In this document: positions 31,107 through 39,773 of the stretch, piece by piece
Numbering within the stretch: the stretch's first letter is position 1
Layout of the letters: each line of letters starts with the position of its first letter
Assembly (NCBI GenBank): GCA_012972835.1
Contig: JABDHK010000010.1
Span: forward strand, 124,001 to 188,000
Length of the DNA stretch: 64,000 nt
Direction of reading: 5' to 3'
From: Chlorobiaceae bacterium
Lineage (GTDB): Bacteria; Bacteroidota; Chlorobiia; Chlorobiales; Chlorobiaceae
Translations under genes and position numbers: made by a program
The notes under the pieces: generated by a model
The model's database searches: none
What the model was told of the DNA's origin: nothing
The model's input: only the letters and a program-made list of their open reading frames with translations

Positions 31107-31775
31107 TTAATTTTTGACACATCGGACTGAAAAACCGGTTTTTTTATTGGCCATCCCCCTTCGCAATGCTGAATCGAAGTAGCCGAGCGACCGACACCAT
31201 GCGGTTTTTGCAGACGATTCTGTTGAAGACCATAACCGGCTGTATTGCCCTGAGGGCATGAAATTTCCGTCACTATCCCTCCGTGCACCTGCAGGCAGGG
31301 CATCGAAGCCGCTTTTGTTCTTTTTTTCTTGTGCCGGTTCTTTCCAGAGTTTTTCTGCTTTCAGTGCACCACCAGCATCACCTGTGCCTCCCAGGAGTTC
31401 GCTCACCGCACTCCATTCTGCATCGGTGCCCACATGCCATCCCTCCATAGCAAGTCCTCTTGGGTCGTTGACCGCGTACCAGTTATAGAGTTTTCCATAG
31501 GTTTTTCCGTTGTCCAGGTTGTTGAGGTTGTAACACCAGGCCCCCGTTGTGAGGTTTGCCCATTCCTTGGCATCTTTTACTTCAGGAATGGGGTCACCAT
31601 TCCGGTAGTGAGTAACATCAAGATTATTACCTGTCCAAAGCATTGAGCCAATCTGAGCGGTGCTATAACTGTTTCCGTCACGATCAACAACTTTTTGGGG
31701 GTGACTGCTGCATCCTGCAGATAAGAAGATGGTTACAATTGCCCCGATTAATACAAATTTTTTTTGTCTACCCAT
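31107..31775 (-). CDS. FISUMP-domain lipoprotein
   Basis: 222 aa. Lipoprotein signal peptide with lipobox FLSAGC (Cys about residue 22). The remainder is one Fib_succ_major (FISUMP) domain: VVDRDGNSYSTAQIGSMLW at the start, YGKLYNWYAVNDPRGL in the centre, and LPAGARRDSDGNF with a final SVRCVK. FISUMP domains are surface-anchored modules of the Bacteroidetes/Chlorobi/Fibrobacter group with unknown function. Transcribed alone; not obviously tied to the flanking modB or flavodiiron genes. Confidence 0.85.
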   Translation of the reverse strand: MGRQKKFVLIGAIVTIFLSAGCSSHPQKVVDRDGNSYSTAQIGSMLWTGNNLDVTHYRNGDPIPEVKDAKEWANLTTGAWCYNLNNLDNGKTYGKLYNWYAVNDPRGLAMEGWHVGTDAEWSAVSELLGGTGDAGGALKAEKLWKEPAQEKKNKSGFDALPAGARRDSDGNFMPSGQYSRLWSSTESSAKTAWCRSLGYFDSALRRGMANKKTGFSVRCVKN

Positions 31776-31861
31776 TATGCATATGTGGCTGAATAGTTGC
31801 TATGACTCCTTTGCTAATTATAAACATGTGCTCATAATCAAGCAAGCTTCAAGGCTGACTT

Positions 31862-32542
31862 TTATGTTTTGCTTATTTTTTTTAAGCCATAGAACATGGC
31901 AAACGATATGATGCCAAGAAGTATCGAAAAAACAGCTGCTTTTTCAAAGTTTCCTTCAAACACTGCATTATAGATAGCCAGTGAGACAGTTTCTGTTTTA
32001 CCAACGATATTACCTCCAAGCATAAGCGTAATGCCAACCTCTCCAAACGAACGACCAAGAGAGAGAATCAGCCCGGTAAACATGGAGTGGCGGATAGCGG
32101 GAAGGACAACAAAGAGATATGTTTCGAATTTGCTTTTTCCAAGTGTCCATGCAGCCTCTGGAAGTGATGGACTCATTTCAGCAATGGCAGCCTGAACCGA
32201 TTTTACTACCAGTGGCAGCCCTGCTATAAATGAAGCAATGAACACTCCATTTCTACTGAAAATGATTTCAGTTCCAAGGGCCTGGAGTGGGGCACCTATC
32301 CAGCCGTTCCTGCCGAGAAGGATAAGGAGCAGAAAGCCGGTCGCAATTGGTGGAAAAACAAGTGGCAGAGTAATTATAACATCAGCAAAACTTCCAAAAA
32401 AGCTTCTTTTACCGGTTAAAAGATAACCAGACAGAACACCGGTTGCAAGATGAAGAGGTAGTGTTATCGCTGCGGTCTTCAAACTAAGCATTACCGGAGC
32501 GACAATATCCTGCCATACAAGCATACTGATATTCATAGCCAT
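31862..32542 (-). CDS. modB: Molybdate ABC transporter permease ModB
   Basis: 226 aa inner-membrane permease with about five to six helices and the EAA-type coupling loop (SLPEAAWTLGKSKFETYLFVVLP). The start overlaps the modA stop by one base. SLKTAAITLPLHLATGVLSGY is the family N-terminal helix region. It transports molybdate (or tungstate) with ModA and ModC; modC lies 3.8 kb away on the opposite strand rather than next to it. A split arrangement around a TonB receptor gene. Confidence 0.9.
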   Translation of the reverse strand: MAMNISMLVWQDIVAPVMLSLKTAAITLPLHLATGVLSGYLLTGKRSFFGSFADVIITLPLVFPPIATGFLLLILLGRNGWIGAPLQALGTEIIFSRNGVFIASFIAGLPLVVKSVQAAIAEMSPSLPEAAWTLGKSKFETYLFVVLPAIRHSMFTGLILSLGRSFGEVGITLMLGGNIVGKTETVSLAIYNAVFEGNFEKAAVFSILLGIISFAMFYGLKKISKT

Positions 32543-33267
32543 CAGAGGCCGTAATGCTTAAGGATTACAATACTTTCCTTCTCATTAAGAAATTTTAGAA
32601 ATGCTTTTACCTCTGGTCGATTTTCAAATCCACTCACAACTCCTCCTTGAATAAGAATCGGTGTATACAAAGACTGATCCGCAGCAAAATATCCCCCAAT
32701 GTTATCCTGAATGCCTATAGCATCGGTAATGTTTATGAAACCGCAGTCAATTTCACCTGATACAAGATAGGCTGATACCTGTGGGACTGTTGAGACTGCT
32801 ATGATTTTAGGGGCAACTATTGCAGATAACCCGGCGTTTTTCAGGTACTCCGTTGCAGCATGGCCATATACTGCTTTGTTTGCATCAGGAATGCCTACTC
32901 TTGTGATCTCTTTGTTCCGGATTTCCGCGATACTTGTCAGATGCAGTCCTTTTCTCCAGGCGAGAACCAAATTTCCATTGCCTACTGGATAGTAACTTGA
33001 GAAATTGATACCGGAGTGATCAAAAAATGTTTTATCCCCAAAAATGATGGAGACATTCTCACTCATTTTTGCCTGTGAGAAGATCTGCTGCATATGACCA
33101 AACACTGCATCAATATGATTTCCGGTTTTTTTTTCATACTGATTGGCAATTTCAACCAGTGGCCGCTTGTACCCCGCACCTCCCGCAATGGTTATATTTT
33201 CGGCCCGGAGGTTGAGTGAAAAAAGAGAGAAAAGGAGCAGCAGGGGAAGGTAAATATGTTTTTTCAT
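32542..33267 (-). CDS. modA: Molybdate-binding protein ModA
   Basis: 241 aa periplasmic binding protein. A signal peptide (MKKHIYLPLLLLFSLFSLNLRA) is followed by the ModA/AfuA-like PBP fold. NITIAGGAGYKRPLVEIANQ is the N-terminal segment with the ligand-binding Ser/Gly region. TRVGIPDANKAVYGHAATEY is the hinge portion, where the family usually has an Ala-Pro rather than Asp. It binds an oxyanion and passes it to ModB. The family also includes tungstate and sulfate-type binders. A terminator-like hairpin separates it from the upstream TonB receptor. Confidence 0.85.
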   Translation of the reverse strand: MKKHIYLPLLLLFSLFSLNLRAENITIAGGAGYKRPLVEIANQYEKKTGNHIDAVFGHMQQIFSQAKMSENVSIIFGDKTFFDHSGINFSSYYPVGNGNLVLAWRKGLHLTSIAEIRNKEITRVGIPDANKAVYGHAATEYLKNAGLSAIVAPKIIAVSTVPQVSAYLVSGEIDCGFINITDAIGIQDNIGGYFAADQSLYTPILIQGGVVSGFENRPEVKAFLKFLNEKESIVILKHYGL

Positions 33268-33304
33268 GGCAGAAGCAGTTAATGAAATACCTTATGAAAA
33301 AAAT

Positions 33305-33326
33305 CCCGGCACCAGAGAGTGCCGGG
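33305..33326 (-). terminator. Hairpin with T-run between TonB receptor and modA
   Basis: Perfect 8-bp stem CCCGGCAC (33305-33312) with GTGCCGGG (33319-33326), 6-nt loop. On the - strand it is followed by a run of T. It sits between the TonB receptor stop and the modA start, so it would end or attenuate transcription from the receptor promoter before modAB. Confidence 0.75.
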
Positions 33327-33376
33327 GAGGTGTAACGGAGAAAGAACAGGGCCTAACGGAGAAAAATAGTGATGAC

Positions 33377-35599
33377 TCAGTAATGAAAAGCCAATGTTGC
33401 CATCGCAGTAAATGGTGCGCCTGGCTGATAGGATGTTTGCAGTGTTTTATAATCTGATGTGCTGATCATACTGACATATGCTTTGTTGAAAATGTTTATG
33501 AACGACAGGGAGCAATCGACATTCTTGAACCCCAGCGTTTTGCGGCTCCAGGTAATATCAAGATCAAAAAGTGTTGCACCGTCAATCTTTTCATTATGCA
33601 TTACATCACCATATCGAACTGATGTATATCTGATAATGGGTGATATTGTGATATCGCCGGTTTTATAGCTTATCATGCCTTTGCCCATAAATTCAGGAGC
33701 ATCGGGCACCTGCTCTCCCTTGACCTTTATGATGCTGCCTGTTGCGTCAGAGTTGACATCCTGGGTGAAATAAAACCTGTTCCATGAGAATGAACCGTAG
33801 CATTTCAGCTTTTCTGTTGGCTGGTACTCTGCTTCCATTTCAAAACCGTATGCATCAGCATTGGCATTGGTCGTGGGATAAGTAGCATTCAGCACCGGAT
33901 CAAAAAGAACCGCCTGCTTGCCATGGTGCATTGCATAGTAAAGGGTTGGTGCTATGCTCCAGTTGCTCCCTTTTGTTTTCATGCCAAACTCGAAATTTTG
34001 CGATATCTCCATTTTTTGATTATTCCAGAGCTGCTGAAAGGTTATTCCTTTGCTTGCAAAGCTGCTTGCCTGAGAGATGTAGTAAGGATAGATATCGACA
34101 TGCGTCACGTAGTTTTCTCCATATGAAGCATGCACTGATGTGTTCTCGCTTATAACTCTGGTCAGGGTAACGTTAGGAAAAAGATCGCTGAATGTTTGTG
34201 TATTGAGAGCGCTTGCCGCACTATTGATACCGGGATTCATGGCAAGAGCCTCAGCGGCAGTTACATCGCCGATGCCAGTGGTTGAATAGGTGATAATCGA
34301 TGGCATGGCAAGGTTCACATACTTAAGCCCTCCATCCAGTTGATAATCGCCAAAACGATATTTTGCATCAATAAACGGAATATTCAGCTCATAGCTTGAG
34401 CTGTTCGACAGAAGGCTCCAGTTACTGAACACAAGCTTGCCGTTGACAACAGTGTAGAGCTTCCATGATGTAGGGGGTCCTGGTCTCTCTTGAGTGTGGT
34501 ACAGATAACCAAGATCAAGATCTATGCCGTTGTACTTTGTGGTGTATTCTGTCAGAATACCTTTAAGACTATGGTCAATGTCCCACTCCCTGATGCGGTT
34601 CTGGCCATTCGGAAGAGTCACGGTTTCAAGATAATACCCCTTGTCGGTCCAATAGTAGGGCTTGATATTGAATTTGGATTGTTCCCCGGTTTTGATTTCC
34701 AGGTTTGCCATCACCATCCAGTCTTCAAAGTTATTATGATTGTAGCCGTAATAGTCGTAGCTGTTGGGTGTTGTGCCATAATCAAGCTTATAACTGCTGG
34801 TAAGGTTGCTGATCTGCGCATAGCTCAAGGGTTTGTAGGTATCTATATTGCCTTTGCCATACGTGAGATATGTTTCCAGCTTCATCCTGTCGCTGAACTC
34901 CTCCGTTATCCCCGCCATAACGTTTGTTCTTGTGCTGCCACCCTCTCCCTTCCATTTATCAGCAGCAGTGTCTGAATAGGAGAGAAAAGATTTTAAGCCA
35001 CCTGAAAGCGCTCCCGAGTCAACTCGAAAAAAGGTTCGGTGGAAATTATCGCTGCCGATACTCTCTTTCATGAGAATTCCGAACGTATTTTCAGGACGAC
35101 GGATGTTGATGTCGATTTTCCCTCCAACATCAGCGAGACCAAGACCAATCTGAGCTGGCATGACTCCGCTATAGATAGTGATGTTACTAAAGTTCTCAAG
35201 GTCATACATAGTTATACCCCCACCAGGTCTTCCTGTTACCGGAAGCCCTTCGATGTTTACTGTTGTTGCCGGTACACCTCCGGATGTTGGTTCAACACCT
35301 CTGAAACGAAATGATTCGTGATAGTTTGCAATATCAGCAAGCCCGTATGGATCAACACTCTGCTGGCTGAGCGAAGGAAGCAGGTTGATTGCTTTGTAAA
35401 CCGACATCTGTGACGGATTCAGTACTTCGGACTCTTTGCCTGTAACTTGCTGCAGCATATCCCCTTTTTTACCGCTAATTGTTATTTCGCTGGCTGTAGA
35501 TATATTTTGTACTGCCGGAATGGCATCCGGAGGCGTTGCAGCAGCAAACCCTATTTCCGGAGCAGCAAGCAGAAAAACAAGGAGAACTATTTTTTTCAT
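33377..35599 (-). CDS. TonB-dependent receptor of the molybdate locus
   Basis: 740 aa with signal peptide (MKKIVLLVFLLAAPEIGFA). The plug domain (about residues 40-170) holds SFRFRGVEPTSGGVPATTVN and GGITMYDLENFSNITIYSGV. The rest is a 22-stranded barrel ending ATLAFHY with the usual aromatic C-terminus. It lies between modAB (same strand) and the mop-modC pair (divergent). A ModE-like operator stands 17 bp upstream of its start. This argues for molybdate or tungstate, or a chelate of them, as substrate. Other siderophore-like ligands are possible, since the family motif does not reveal the ligand. Confidence 0.85.
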   Translation of the reverse strand: MKKIVLLVFLLAAPEIGFAAATPPDAIPAVQNISTASEITISGKKGDMLQQVTGKESEVLNPSQMSVYKAINLLPSLSQQSVDPYGLADIANYHESFRFRGVEPTSGGVPATTVNIEGLPVTGRPGGGITMYDLENFSNITIYSGVMPAQIGLGLADVGGKIDINIRRPENTFGILMKESIGSDNFHRTFFRVDSGALSGGLKSFLSYSDTAADKWKGEGGSTRTNVMAGITEEFSDRMKLETYLTYGKGNIDTYKPLSYAQISNLTSSYKLDYGTTPNSYDYYGYNHNNFEDWMVMANLEIKTGEQSKFNIKPYYWTDKGYYLETVTLPNGQNRIREWDIDHSLKGILTEYTTKYNGIDLDLGYLYHTQERPGPPTSWKLYTVVNGKLVFSNWSLLSNSSSYELNIPFIDAKYRFGDYQLDGGLKYVNLAMPSIITYSTTGIGDVTAAEALAMNPGINSAASALNTQTFSDLFPNVTLTRVISENTSVHASYGENYVTHVDIYPYYISQASSFASKGITFQQLWNNQKMEISQNFEFGMKTKGSNWSIAPTLYYAMHHGKQAVLFDPVLNATYPTTNANADAYGFEMEAEYQPTEKLKCYGSFSWNRFYFTQDVNSDATGSIIKVKGEQVPDAPEFMGKGMISYKTGDITISPIIRYTSVRYGDVMHNEKIDGATLFDLDITWSRKTLGFKNVDCSLSFINIFNKAYVSMISTSDYKTLQTSYQPGAPFTAMATLAFHY

Positions 35600-35615
35600 G
35601 TGATGTCACTCTTTT

Positions 35616-35639
35616 CGTTATTTCAATCTGTATATAACG
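35616..35639. promoter_or_regulatory. ModE-like operator upstream of the TonB receptor
   Basis: CGTTAT (35616-35621) and ATAACG (35634-35639) separated by 12 bp: a 24-bp dyad with the same arms and spacing as the E. coli modA ModE site I recall. It is 17 bp before the receptor start. The ModE HTH protein itself is not in the window. Confidence 0.6.
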
Positions 35640-35748
35640 ATGATTAAAAAAAATTCAGATTGCAATCTATTCAGCAAAACGTAGATGAACCTCCTTAAAA
35701 TGAACGATTCCTCAGTTTGGTGATTGCAAAGCGTTATAGCCGCGAATA

Positions 35749-35772
35749 CGCTGTATTTCCAGTTATATAACG
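35749..35772. promoter_or_regulatory. Degenerate second ModE-like site
   Basis: CGCTGT (35749-35754) and ATAACG (35767-35772), also 24 bp with a 12-bp spacer; the left arm matches 4 of 6 bases. It overlaps GTTATATAAC (35762-35771), a perfect palindrome, and a further CGTTAT half-site lies at 35732-35737. It is placed to act on mop-modC (start 35898). Confidence 0.4.
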
Positions 35773-35897
35773 AATAATCGGAAGATGCGAAAAAATATTA
35801 TTATTTCAATAATATTTAGTGTGATATTTAATTTTTTAAAGCAATATATGTTAATAGCCTTTATATTTTCGGTAAATGTCTGGTTTTATAAAAACAG

Positions 35898-36299
35898 ATG
35901 AATACGCTGGATGCCGTCATAACAAACATAGTTTTCCAAGAATCACTCTGTTTTCTTGAAATTGATGCTGCAGGTATACTACTGGGTATTTTGTTGTTTG
36001 ATATTAACCCTCGTTTTAGGGTGGGCTGCAGGGTAAAGGTGCTTTTTAAGGAAACGGAAGTTGCTCTTGCCAAAGGGCTGGCCGGTGAGGTGAGTTTTTC
36101 CAATTGCTTTCCTGCCATCGTTACAGGAATCAAGTCGGGCTGCATGCTTGCCGATATTACCCTGAAAAGTGCGGGAGGAGAGCTGAACAGCATAATCACT
36201 GTGAGAGCGGTTGCAAAACTTGGCCTTAAAATGAATGATGAGGTTACGGTGCTGATCAGGGCAAGTCAGCTTTCCCTTGATGCCAACCTTGATGATTAA
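35898..36299 (+). CDS. Mop-domain molbindin-like protein (two TOBE/Mop domains)
   Basis: 133 aa built of two tandem Mop (TOBE) repeats, about residues 1-65 and 66-128. Each has the strand-rich pattern with LGLKMNDEVTVLIRASQLSL closing the second; in the first, GCRVKVLFKETEVALA plays the same role. There is no HTH domain, so it is a molybdate-binding/storage protein rather than a full ModE. It begins 298 bp from the TonB receptor start (divergent) and is followed 21 bp later by modC. Confidence 0.75.
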   Translation: MNTLDAVITNIVFQESLCFLEIDAAGILLGILLFDINPRFRVGCRVKVLFKETEVALAKGLAGEVSFSNCFPAIVTGIKSGCMLADITLKSAGGELNSIITVRAVAKLGLKMNDEVTVLIRASQLSLDANLDD

Positions 36300-36320
36300 T
36301 CCGGAAGTGAATAAACTTGT

Positions 36321-37196
36321 TTGTTGATGATCCATTGTTGTATTACAAAAGCCTTGATTGGCGCCGATGCCCCGTTTGAACTCTCGGTTGATATCTCAAT
36401 GCAGCATGAAACACTGAACACCATTTATGGTAAATCGGGCAGTGGTAAAACTACAATATTACGGATCCTTGCAGGTTTGGAAAAACCTGATAAAGGGTTC
36501 ATCGAAATAAATGGTCAGGTTTGGTTTGATAGCTCCACAGGGGTTAATCTATCACCACAGAAAAGAAAAGTCGGGCTGGTTTTTCAGGATTACGCGCTCT
36601 TTACAACAATGACCGTCATGGAAAACCTCAAATTTGCCCAAGGGAAGAAGAACGAAAAGAAAATAAATGATCTCCTTGAATTAACCGGCATTACGTCGCT
36701 TCAAGATCGTTATCCAACAATGCTTTCCGGAGGTCAACAACAACGAGTTGCTTTTGCACGAGCAATTCTTCGTGAACCAGATATTCTCCTGCTTGATGAA
36801 CCGCTTTCAGCCCTTGACCAGCATACTCGCTACCAGCTTCAGGACGAAATCCTTAAATATCACAAAAGCTTTGGCCTGACAACCATTCTTGTTTCTCATG
36901 ATAAGCAGGAGGTTTTTAAGCTTTCAGATGCCGTTATGGTGATTGATCGTGGCAAAATAATCCGGTCTGGAACTCCGCTTGAAGTTTTTTTTGAAAAGAT
37001 TACCTCTCATAAGTTCTCATTTGCAAGTACCATTCTCAGTATTCGAAAAGTGGACTGCATTTATCTTGCCGTTATAGGGGCAGGGAATGAACTGGTCGAG
37101 GTTGTCTTAAGTGAACAAGACATAAAAACCCTTAAAGAAGGTGATGAGGTTCTTGTTGCTTCAAAAGCATTCAATCCGATCGTCATGAAATTGTGA
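36321..37196 (+). CDS. modC: Molybdate ABC transporter ATP-binding protein ModC
   Basis: 291 aa. Walker A GKSGSGKTT near residue 37, Q-loop LVFQDYALF, signature LSGGQQQR, Walker B ILLLDEPLSALD and the H-loop SHDKQEV are in order. The C-terminal part (about 230-291) is a single TOBE/Mop domain, as in ModC. It powers ModB but lies in the divergent unit 21 bp after the mop gene. An in-frame ATG at 36327 is an alternative start. Confidence 0.9.
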   Translation: MLMIHCCITKALIGADAPFELSVDISMQHETLNTIYGKSGSGKTTILRILAGLEKPDKGFIEINGQVWFDSSTGVNLSPQKRKVGLVFQDYALFTTMTVMENLKFAQGKKNEKKINDLLELTGITSLQDRYPTMLSGGQQQRVAFARAILREPDILLLDEPLSALDQHTRYQLQDEILKYHKSFGLTTILVSHDKQEVFKLSDAVMVIDRGKIIRSGTPLEVFFEKITSHKFSFASTILSIRKVDCIYLAVIGAGNELVEVVLSEQDIKTLKEGDEVLVASKAFNPIVMKL

Positions 37197-37350
37197 GAAC
37201 CAGAGAGGTTAACGTCATGCCGAAAAAATACCTGATTATATCAATCGCTTAACTCATATTGGCATAACGCACTATGGTGGGGGAATCCATAGGTGTCTGC
37301 TTTATACTCCTACATTAAAAAAACAATTAACATTAAAAGGAGGGAACATT

Positions 37351-37644
37351 ATGGTTACGTCAAATACAAGGGAGTTTGGATGTGTCTGTGGGCATGAGTG
37401 GAGTGTCAATCATGGTATTGAGAGGCCTGCCAACTGTCCTTCATGCAACGGCGTGAACATTCATCGCCAATCCGAAGACGGAGTACCCGGTGGAGGTCGT
37501 GGCGGTGCTGGACGATGTAGAGGGCTTCGCTCTGGATTACATCGACAGGGAAAGGAACCGGGCAATACAAACAGTTCAATGAGAGGGTTTGGTGAGCAGG
37601 GCAGTCAAAATATTTTCACAACAAGTAATGGAGAAAACGAATGA
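37351..37644 (+). CDS. Small zinc-ribbon protein with Gly/Arg-rich tail
   Basis: 97 aa preceded by a good AAGGAGGG site (37339-37346). N-terminal Cys4 zinc ribbon (CVCGHEW ... CPSC, about residues 11-34). The remainder is Gly/Arg/Ser-rich low complexity (GGGRGGAGRCRGL). Its stop overlaps the NifX-like gene by 4 bp, a common pairing with COG1433 proteins. Function unknown. Confidence 0.7.
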   Translation: MVTSNTREFGCVCGHEWSVNHGIERPANCPSCNGVNIHRQSEDGVPGGGRGGAGRCRGLRSGLHRQGKEPGNTNSSMRGFGEQGSQNIFTTSNGENE

Positions 37645-38009
37645 AGGTCATTATACCTTTAGATGAACAAGGGGGTAAAAACTCAAGAATGAGTGAGCAC
37701 TTTGGAAGTGCTCCTTTTTATGCTGTTGCCGATACCGAGGTGAATTTTTTTGAAATTATAGAGAACACCTCAATGCGTCATGACCATGGGCAGTGCACAC
37801 CTGCAGATTTTTTTGCAAAACTGGGGATTAATATATTGCTGTGCAAAGGAATCGGAGCAAGAGCAGCCAATAAACTGCAAATGATGGGCATTGAGGTCTA
37901 TATGGCGACGATAGCCTCAAATCTTGAAGAGGCGTTACAACATTTCACCCAGGGAACCTTGACAAAAGTCACCGCACAACAAGCCTGTCAGGGAGATGAT
38001 TGCCATTAA
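37641..38009 (+). CDS. Dinitrogenase iron-molybdenum cofactor biosynthesis-type protein (NifX/NafY-like, COG1433)
   Basis: 122 aa single-domain protein of the NifX/NifB C-terminal fold. KVIIPLDEQGGKNSRMSEHFGSAPFYAV is the N-terminal hallmark, followed by CTPADFFAKLGINILLCKGIGARA and a final YMATIASNLEEAL region. Such proteins bind Fe-Mo-S cofactor precursors. Stand-alone versions occur far from nif genes and their role is uncertain. It stands after the molybdate locus and overlaps a zinc-ribbon gene by 4 bp. No nif genes are visible. Confidence 0.85.
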   Translation: MKVIIPLDEQGGKNSRMSEHFGSAPFYAVADTEVNFFEIIENTSMRHDHGQCTPADFFAKLGINILLCKGIGARAANKLQMMGIEVYMATIASNLEEALQHFTQGTLTKVTAQQACQGDDCH

Positions 38010-38145
38010 AATGTCAGTTCTCACACCTTGTGACCTGTAAATAAAGCATTAAAAAAATTTGGCCATCTTTTTTGGGCTCTGGGGAAATCGGATCATCTTA
38101 TCCGGCTCAAATGAGGACAAGAAAAATATCATAACGTTTAAATCC

Positions 38146-38511
38146 ATGCAACTCATCGGTTTACTCAGCCTTGGCTTTGTTGCTGGCCTCCTTTCAGGAT
38201 TGTTCGGTGTTGGGGGAGGGCTGGTTATTGTTCCAGCGTTGGTGCTGTTTTTTGGTATGACGCAACAGAGCGCCAGTGGCACATCACTTGTTGCCCTGCT
38301 TCTTCCGGTTGGCCTGCTTGGCGTTGTCGAGTATTATCGTTCAGGGATAATTTCGATGGAGAAAATTTCGATTGGACTTATTATCGCAGTAGGACTTTTT
38401 GCCGGAGCGTATTTCGGGGCGATAATTGCAACGCATATTTCCAATGATCTACTCAGGAAAGCTTTTGCTGCTTTTATGGGCATTGTTGCGATTTATTTAT
38501 GGTTCAAATAA
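38146..38511 (+). CDS. TSUP (TauE/SafE) family membrane permease, single-domain form
   Basis: 121 aa from ATG 38146; a TTG frame from 38059 adds 29 non-hydrophobic residues and is not preferred. Four membrane helices. The N-terminal GLLSGLFGVGGGLVIVPALV is the TauE/SafE hallmark. Half-size TSUP proteins likely dimerise. Family members export sulfite, sulfolactate or similar sulfur compounds. With rhodanese and SQR proteins in the same 15 kb, a sulfur-compound export role is plausible. The COG0701 permease gene converges on it. Confidence 0.85.
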   Translation: MQLIGLLSLGFVAGLLSGLFGVGGGLVIVPALVLFFGMTQQSASGTSLVALLLPVGLLGVVEYYRSGIISMEKISIGLIIAVGLFAGAYFGAIIATHISNDLLRKAFAAFMGIVAIYLWFK

Positions 38512-38545
38512 ACAGTGTCTGTGCGAAAACCTGTGAGAATTGAAG

Positions 38546-39601
38546 TCATAAAAAAAGATTAAACACATAGCCAACCAACATTATTCCTACAGCAACAACA
38601 CCAGCAAAAACAGCAATAAGCTGAGGTTTAAGCACTTTGCGCAGGATAATCATTTCGGGTGCAGAGAGTGCGATGACGCTCATCATAAAGGCCATCACTG
38701 TGCCGAGTGCGGCACCTTTGCCGAGCAGAGCCTGAACAATCGGAAGAATACCGGCAGCATTCGAGTACATCGGAACCCCGATCAACACGGCAACAGGGAC
38801 TGACCACCAGACACTTTTCCCCATCAGCGAAGCCATAAAGTTTTCGGGGACATAGCCATGGATACCTGCCCCAAGTCCTACTCCAAGAACGATATAAAGC
38901 CAGACTTTGCCAACAATCTCCCGAACATGGCTGCCTCCTTCTCTTAAACGCAATGCCCAACTCATCACTTCGCAATCATCTGAAGCGGAGACCTTATTCT
39001 CCTGCAGTTTTTGCACCCAATCTTCCAGATAGCGCTCCATGCGGAGCTTGCCGATCACCAGCCCGGAAAAAATCGCAATCATGAGCCCCATTCCCATATA
39101 GAGCAAGGCGACTTTCCAACCGAACATGCCAAAAAGGAGCGCAAGGGCCACCTCATTGATCATCGGCGATGAAATAAGGAAGGAAAAAGTTACACCAAGA
39201 GGTACTCCTGCCTGCAGAAAACCAATAAAAAGCGGCACAGCCGAACAGGAGCAAAAAGGTGTCACGATTCCGAGGGTTGCTGCCATAACGTTTCCGACTC
39301 CGGTACGGCGTCCAGAGAGCATGGCCCGAGTTCGTTCTGGTGAAACAAAAGTGTGTACGATTCCCATGACAAATACTACTCCTGTAAGTAGCAGCAGAAC
39401 TTTTGGTACCTCATAGATAAAAAAGTAAAAGGCATCGCCAAACCTGCTTGCTTTGGTAATCCCTGTAAACTGAAGAGAGAACGTCGCAAACCATTCAAGA
39501 TTGCTGTAGAGCAGAAACCATACAAAAGCTGCTGAGACAACGATTGCGCCAGATTTAAGTATTCCAGACGATTGGGTTGTCTTTTGATCGATGTTCTTCA
39601 T
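38546..39601 (-). CDS. COG0701/DUF318 permease (ArsP-like)
   Basis: 351 aa, about 8-10 membrane helices. The family signature GIVTPFCSCSAVPLFIGFLQ with FLISSPMINEVALAL lies in the first half. The second half repeats a similar helical block (GVPMYSNAAGILPIVQALLGKG). ArsP members export trivalent organoarsenicals, but COG0701 is broad and often of unknown substrate. It converges on the TSUP gene and diverges from the rhodanese gene. If the radical SAM cluster at 11.4 kb handles arsenic, ArsP would fit, but this is speculative. Confidence 0.8.
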   Translation of the reverse strand: MKNIDQKTTQSSGILKSGAIVVSAAFVWFLLYSNLEWFATFSLQFTGITKASRFGDAFYFFIYEVPKVLLLLTGVVFVMGIVHTFVSPERTRAMLSGRRTGVGNVMAATLGIVTPFCSCSAVPLFIGFLQAGVPLGVTFSFLISSPMINEVALALLFGMFGWKVALLYMGMGLMIAIFSGLVIGKLRMERYLEDWVQKLQENKVSASDDCEVMSWALRLREGGSHVREIVGKVWLYIVLGVGLGAGIHGYVPENFMASLMGKSVWWSVPVAVLIGVPMYSNAAGILPIVQALLGKGAALGTVMAFMMSVIALSAPEMIILRKVLKPQLIAVFAGVVAVGIMLVGYVFNLFL

Positions 39602-39756
39602 TTGTGTTTTTTTAGTGGAAAACGCATCAATAAAGCTCCCTGCGTCAAATTCATCCGTGCTGCAATTTTTGCTGTCATAATCGTCGAACGGTTCTTATCA
39701 GCAGCTAACTATATGTGATTCCGAGTAATGGGGTGAGTTTGGCGGAGAAAATACCC

Positions 39757-39773
39757 ATACCCCCTATTGGTAT
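39757..39773. promoter_or_regulatory. CsoR/CstR-like operator overlapping a promoter for the rhodanese gene
   Basis: ATACCCCCTATTGGTAT, arms ATACC and GGTAT around 7 bp. It resembles the ATACCC-N-GGGTAT type of site bound by CsoR-family repressors. TTGGTA (39768-39773) and TATAAT (39790-39795), 16 bp apart, form a fair promoter reading toward rhodanese, with the operator over the -35. Confidence 0.45.

Noticed and set aside
33268-33376. Molybdenum-cofactor or TPP riboswitch between TonB receptor and modA
   Set aside because: Only a simple GC hairpin with T-run is present; the conserved cores of those riboswitches are absent.
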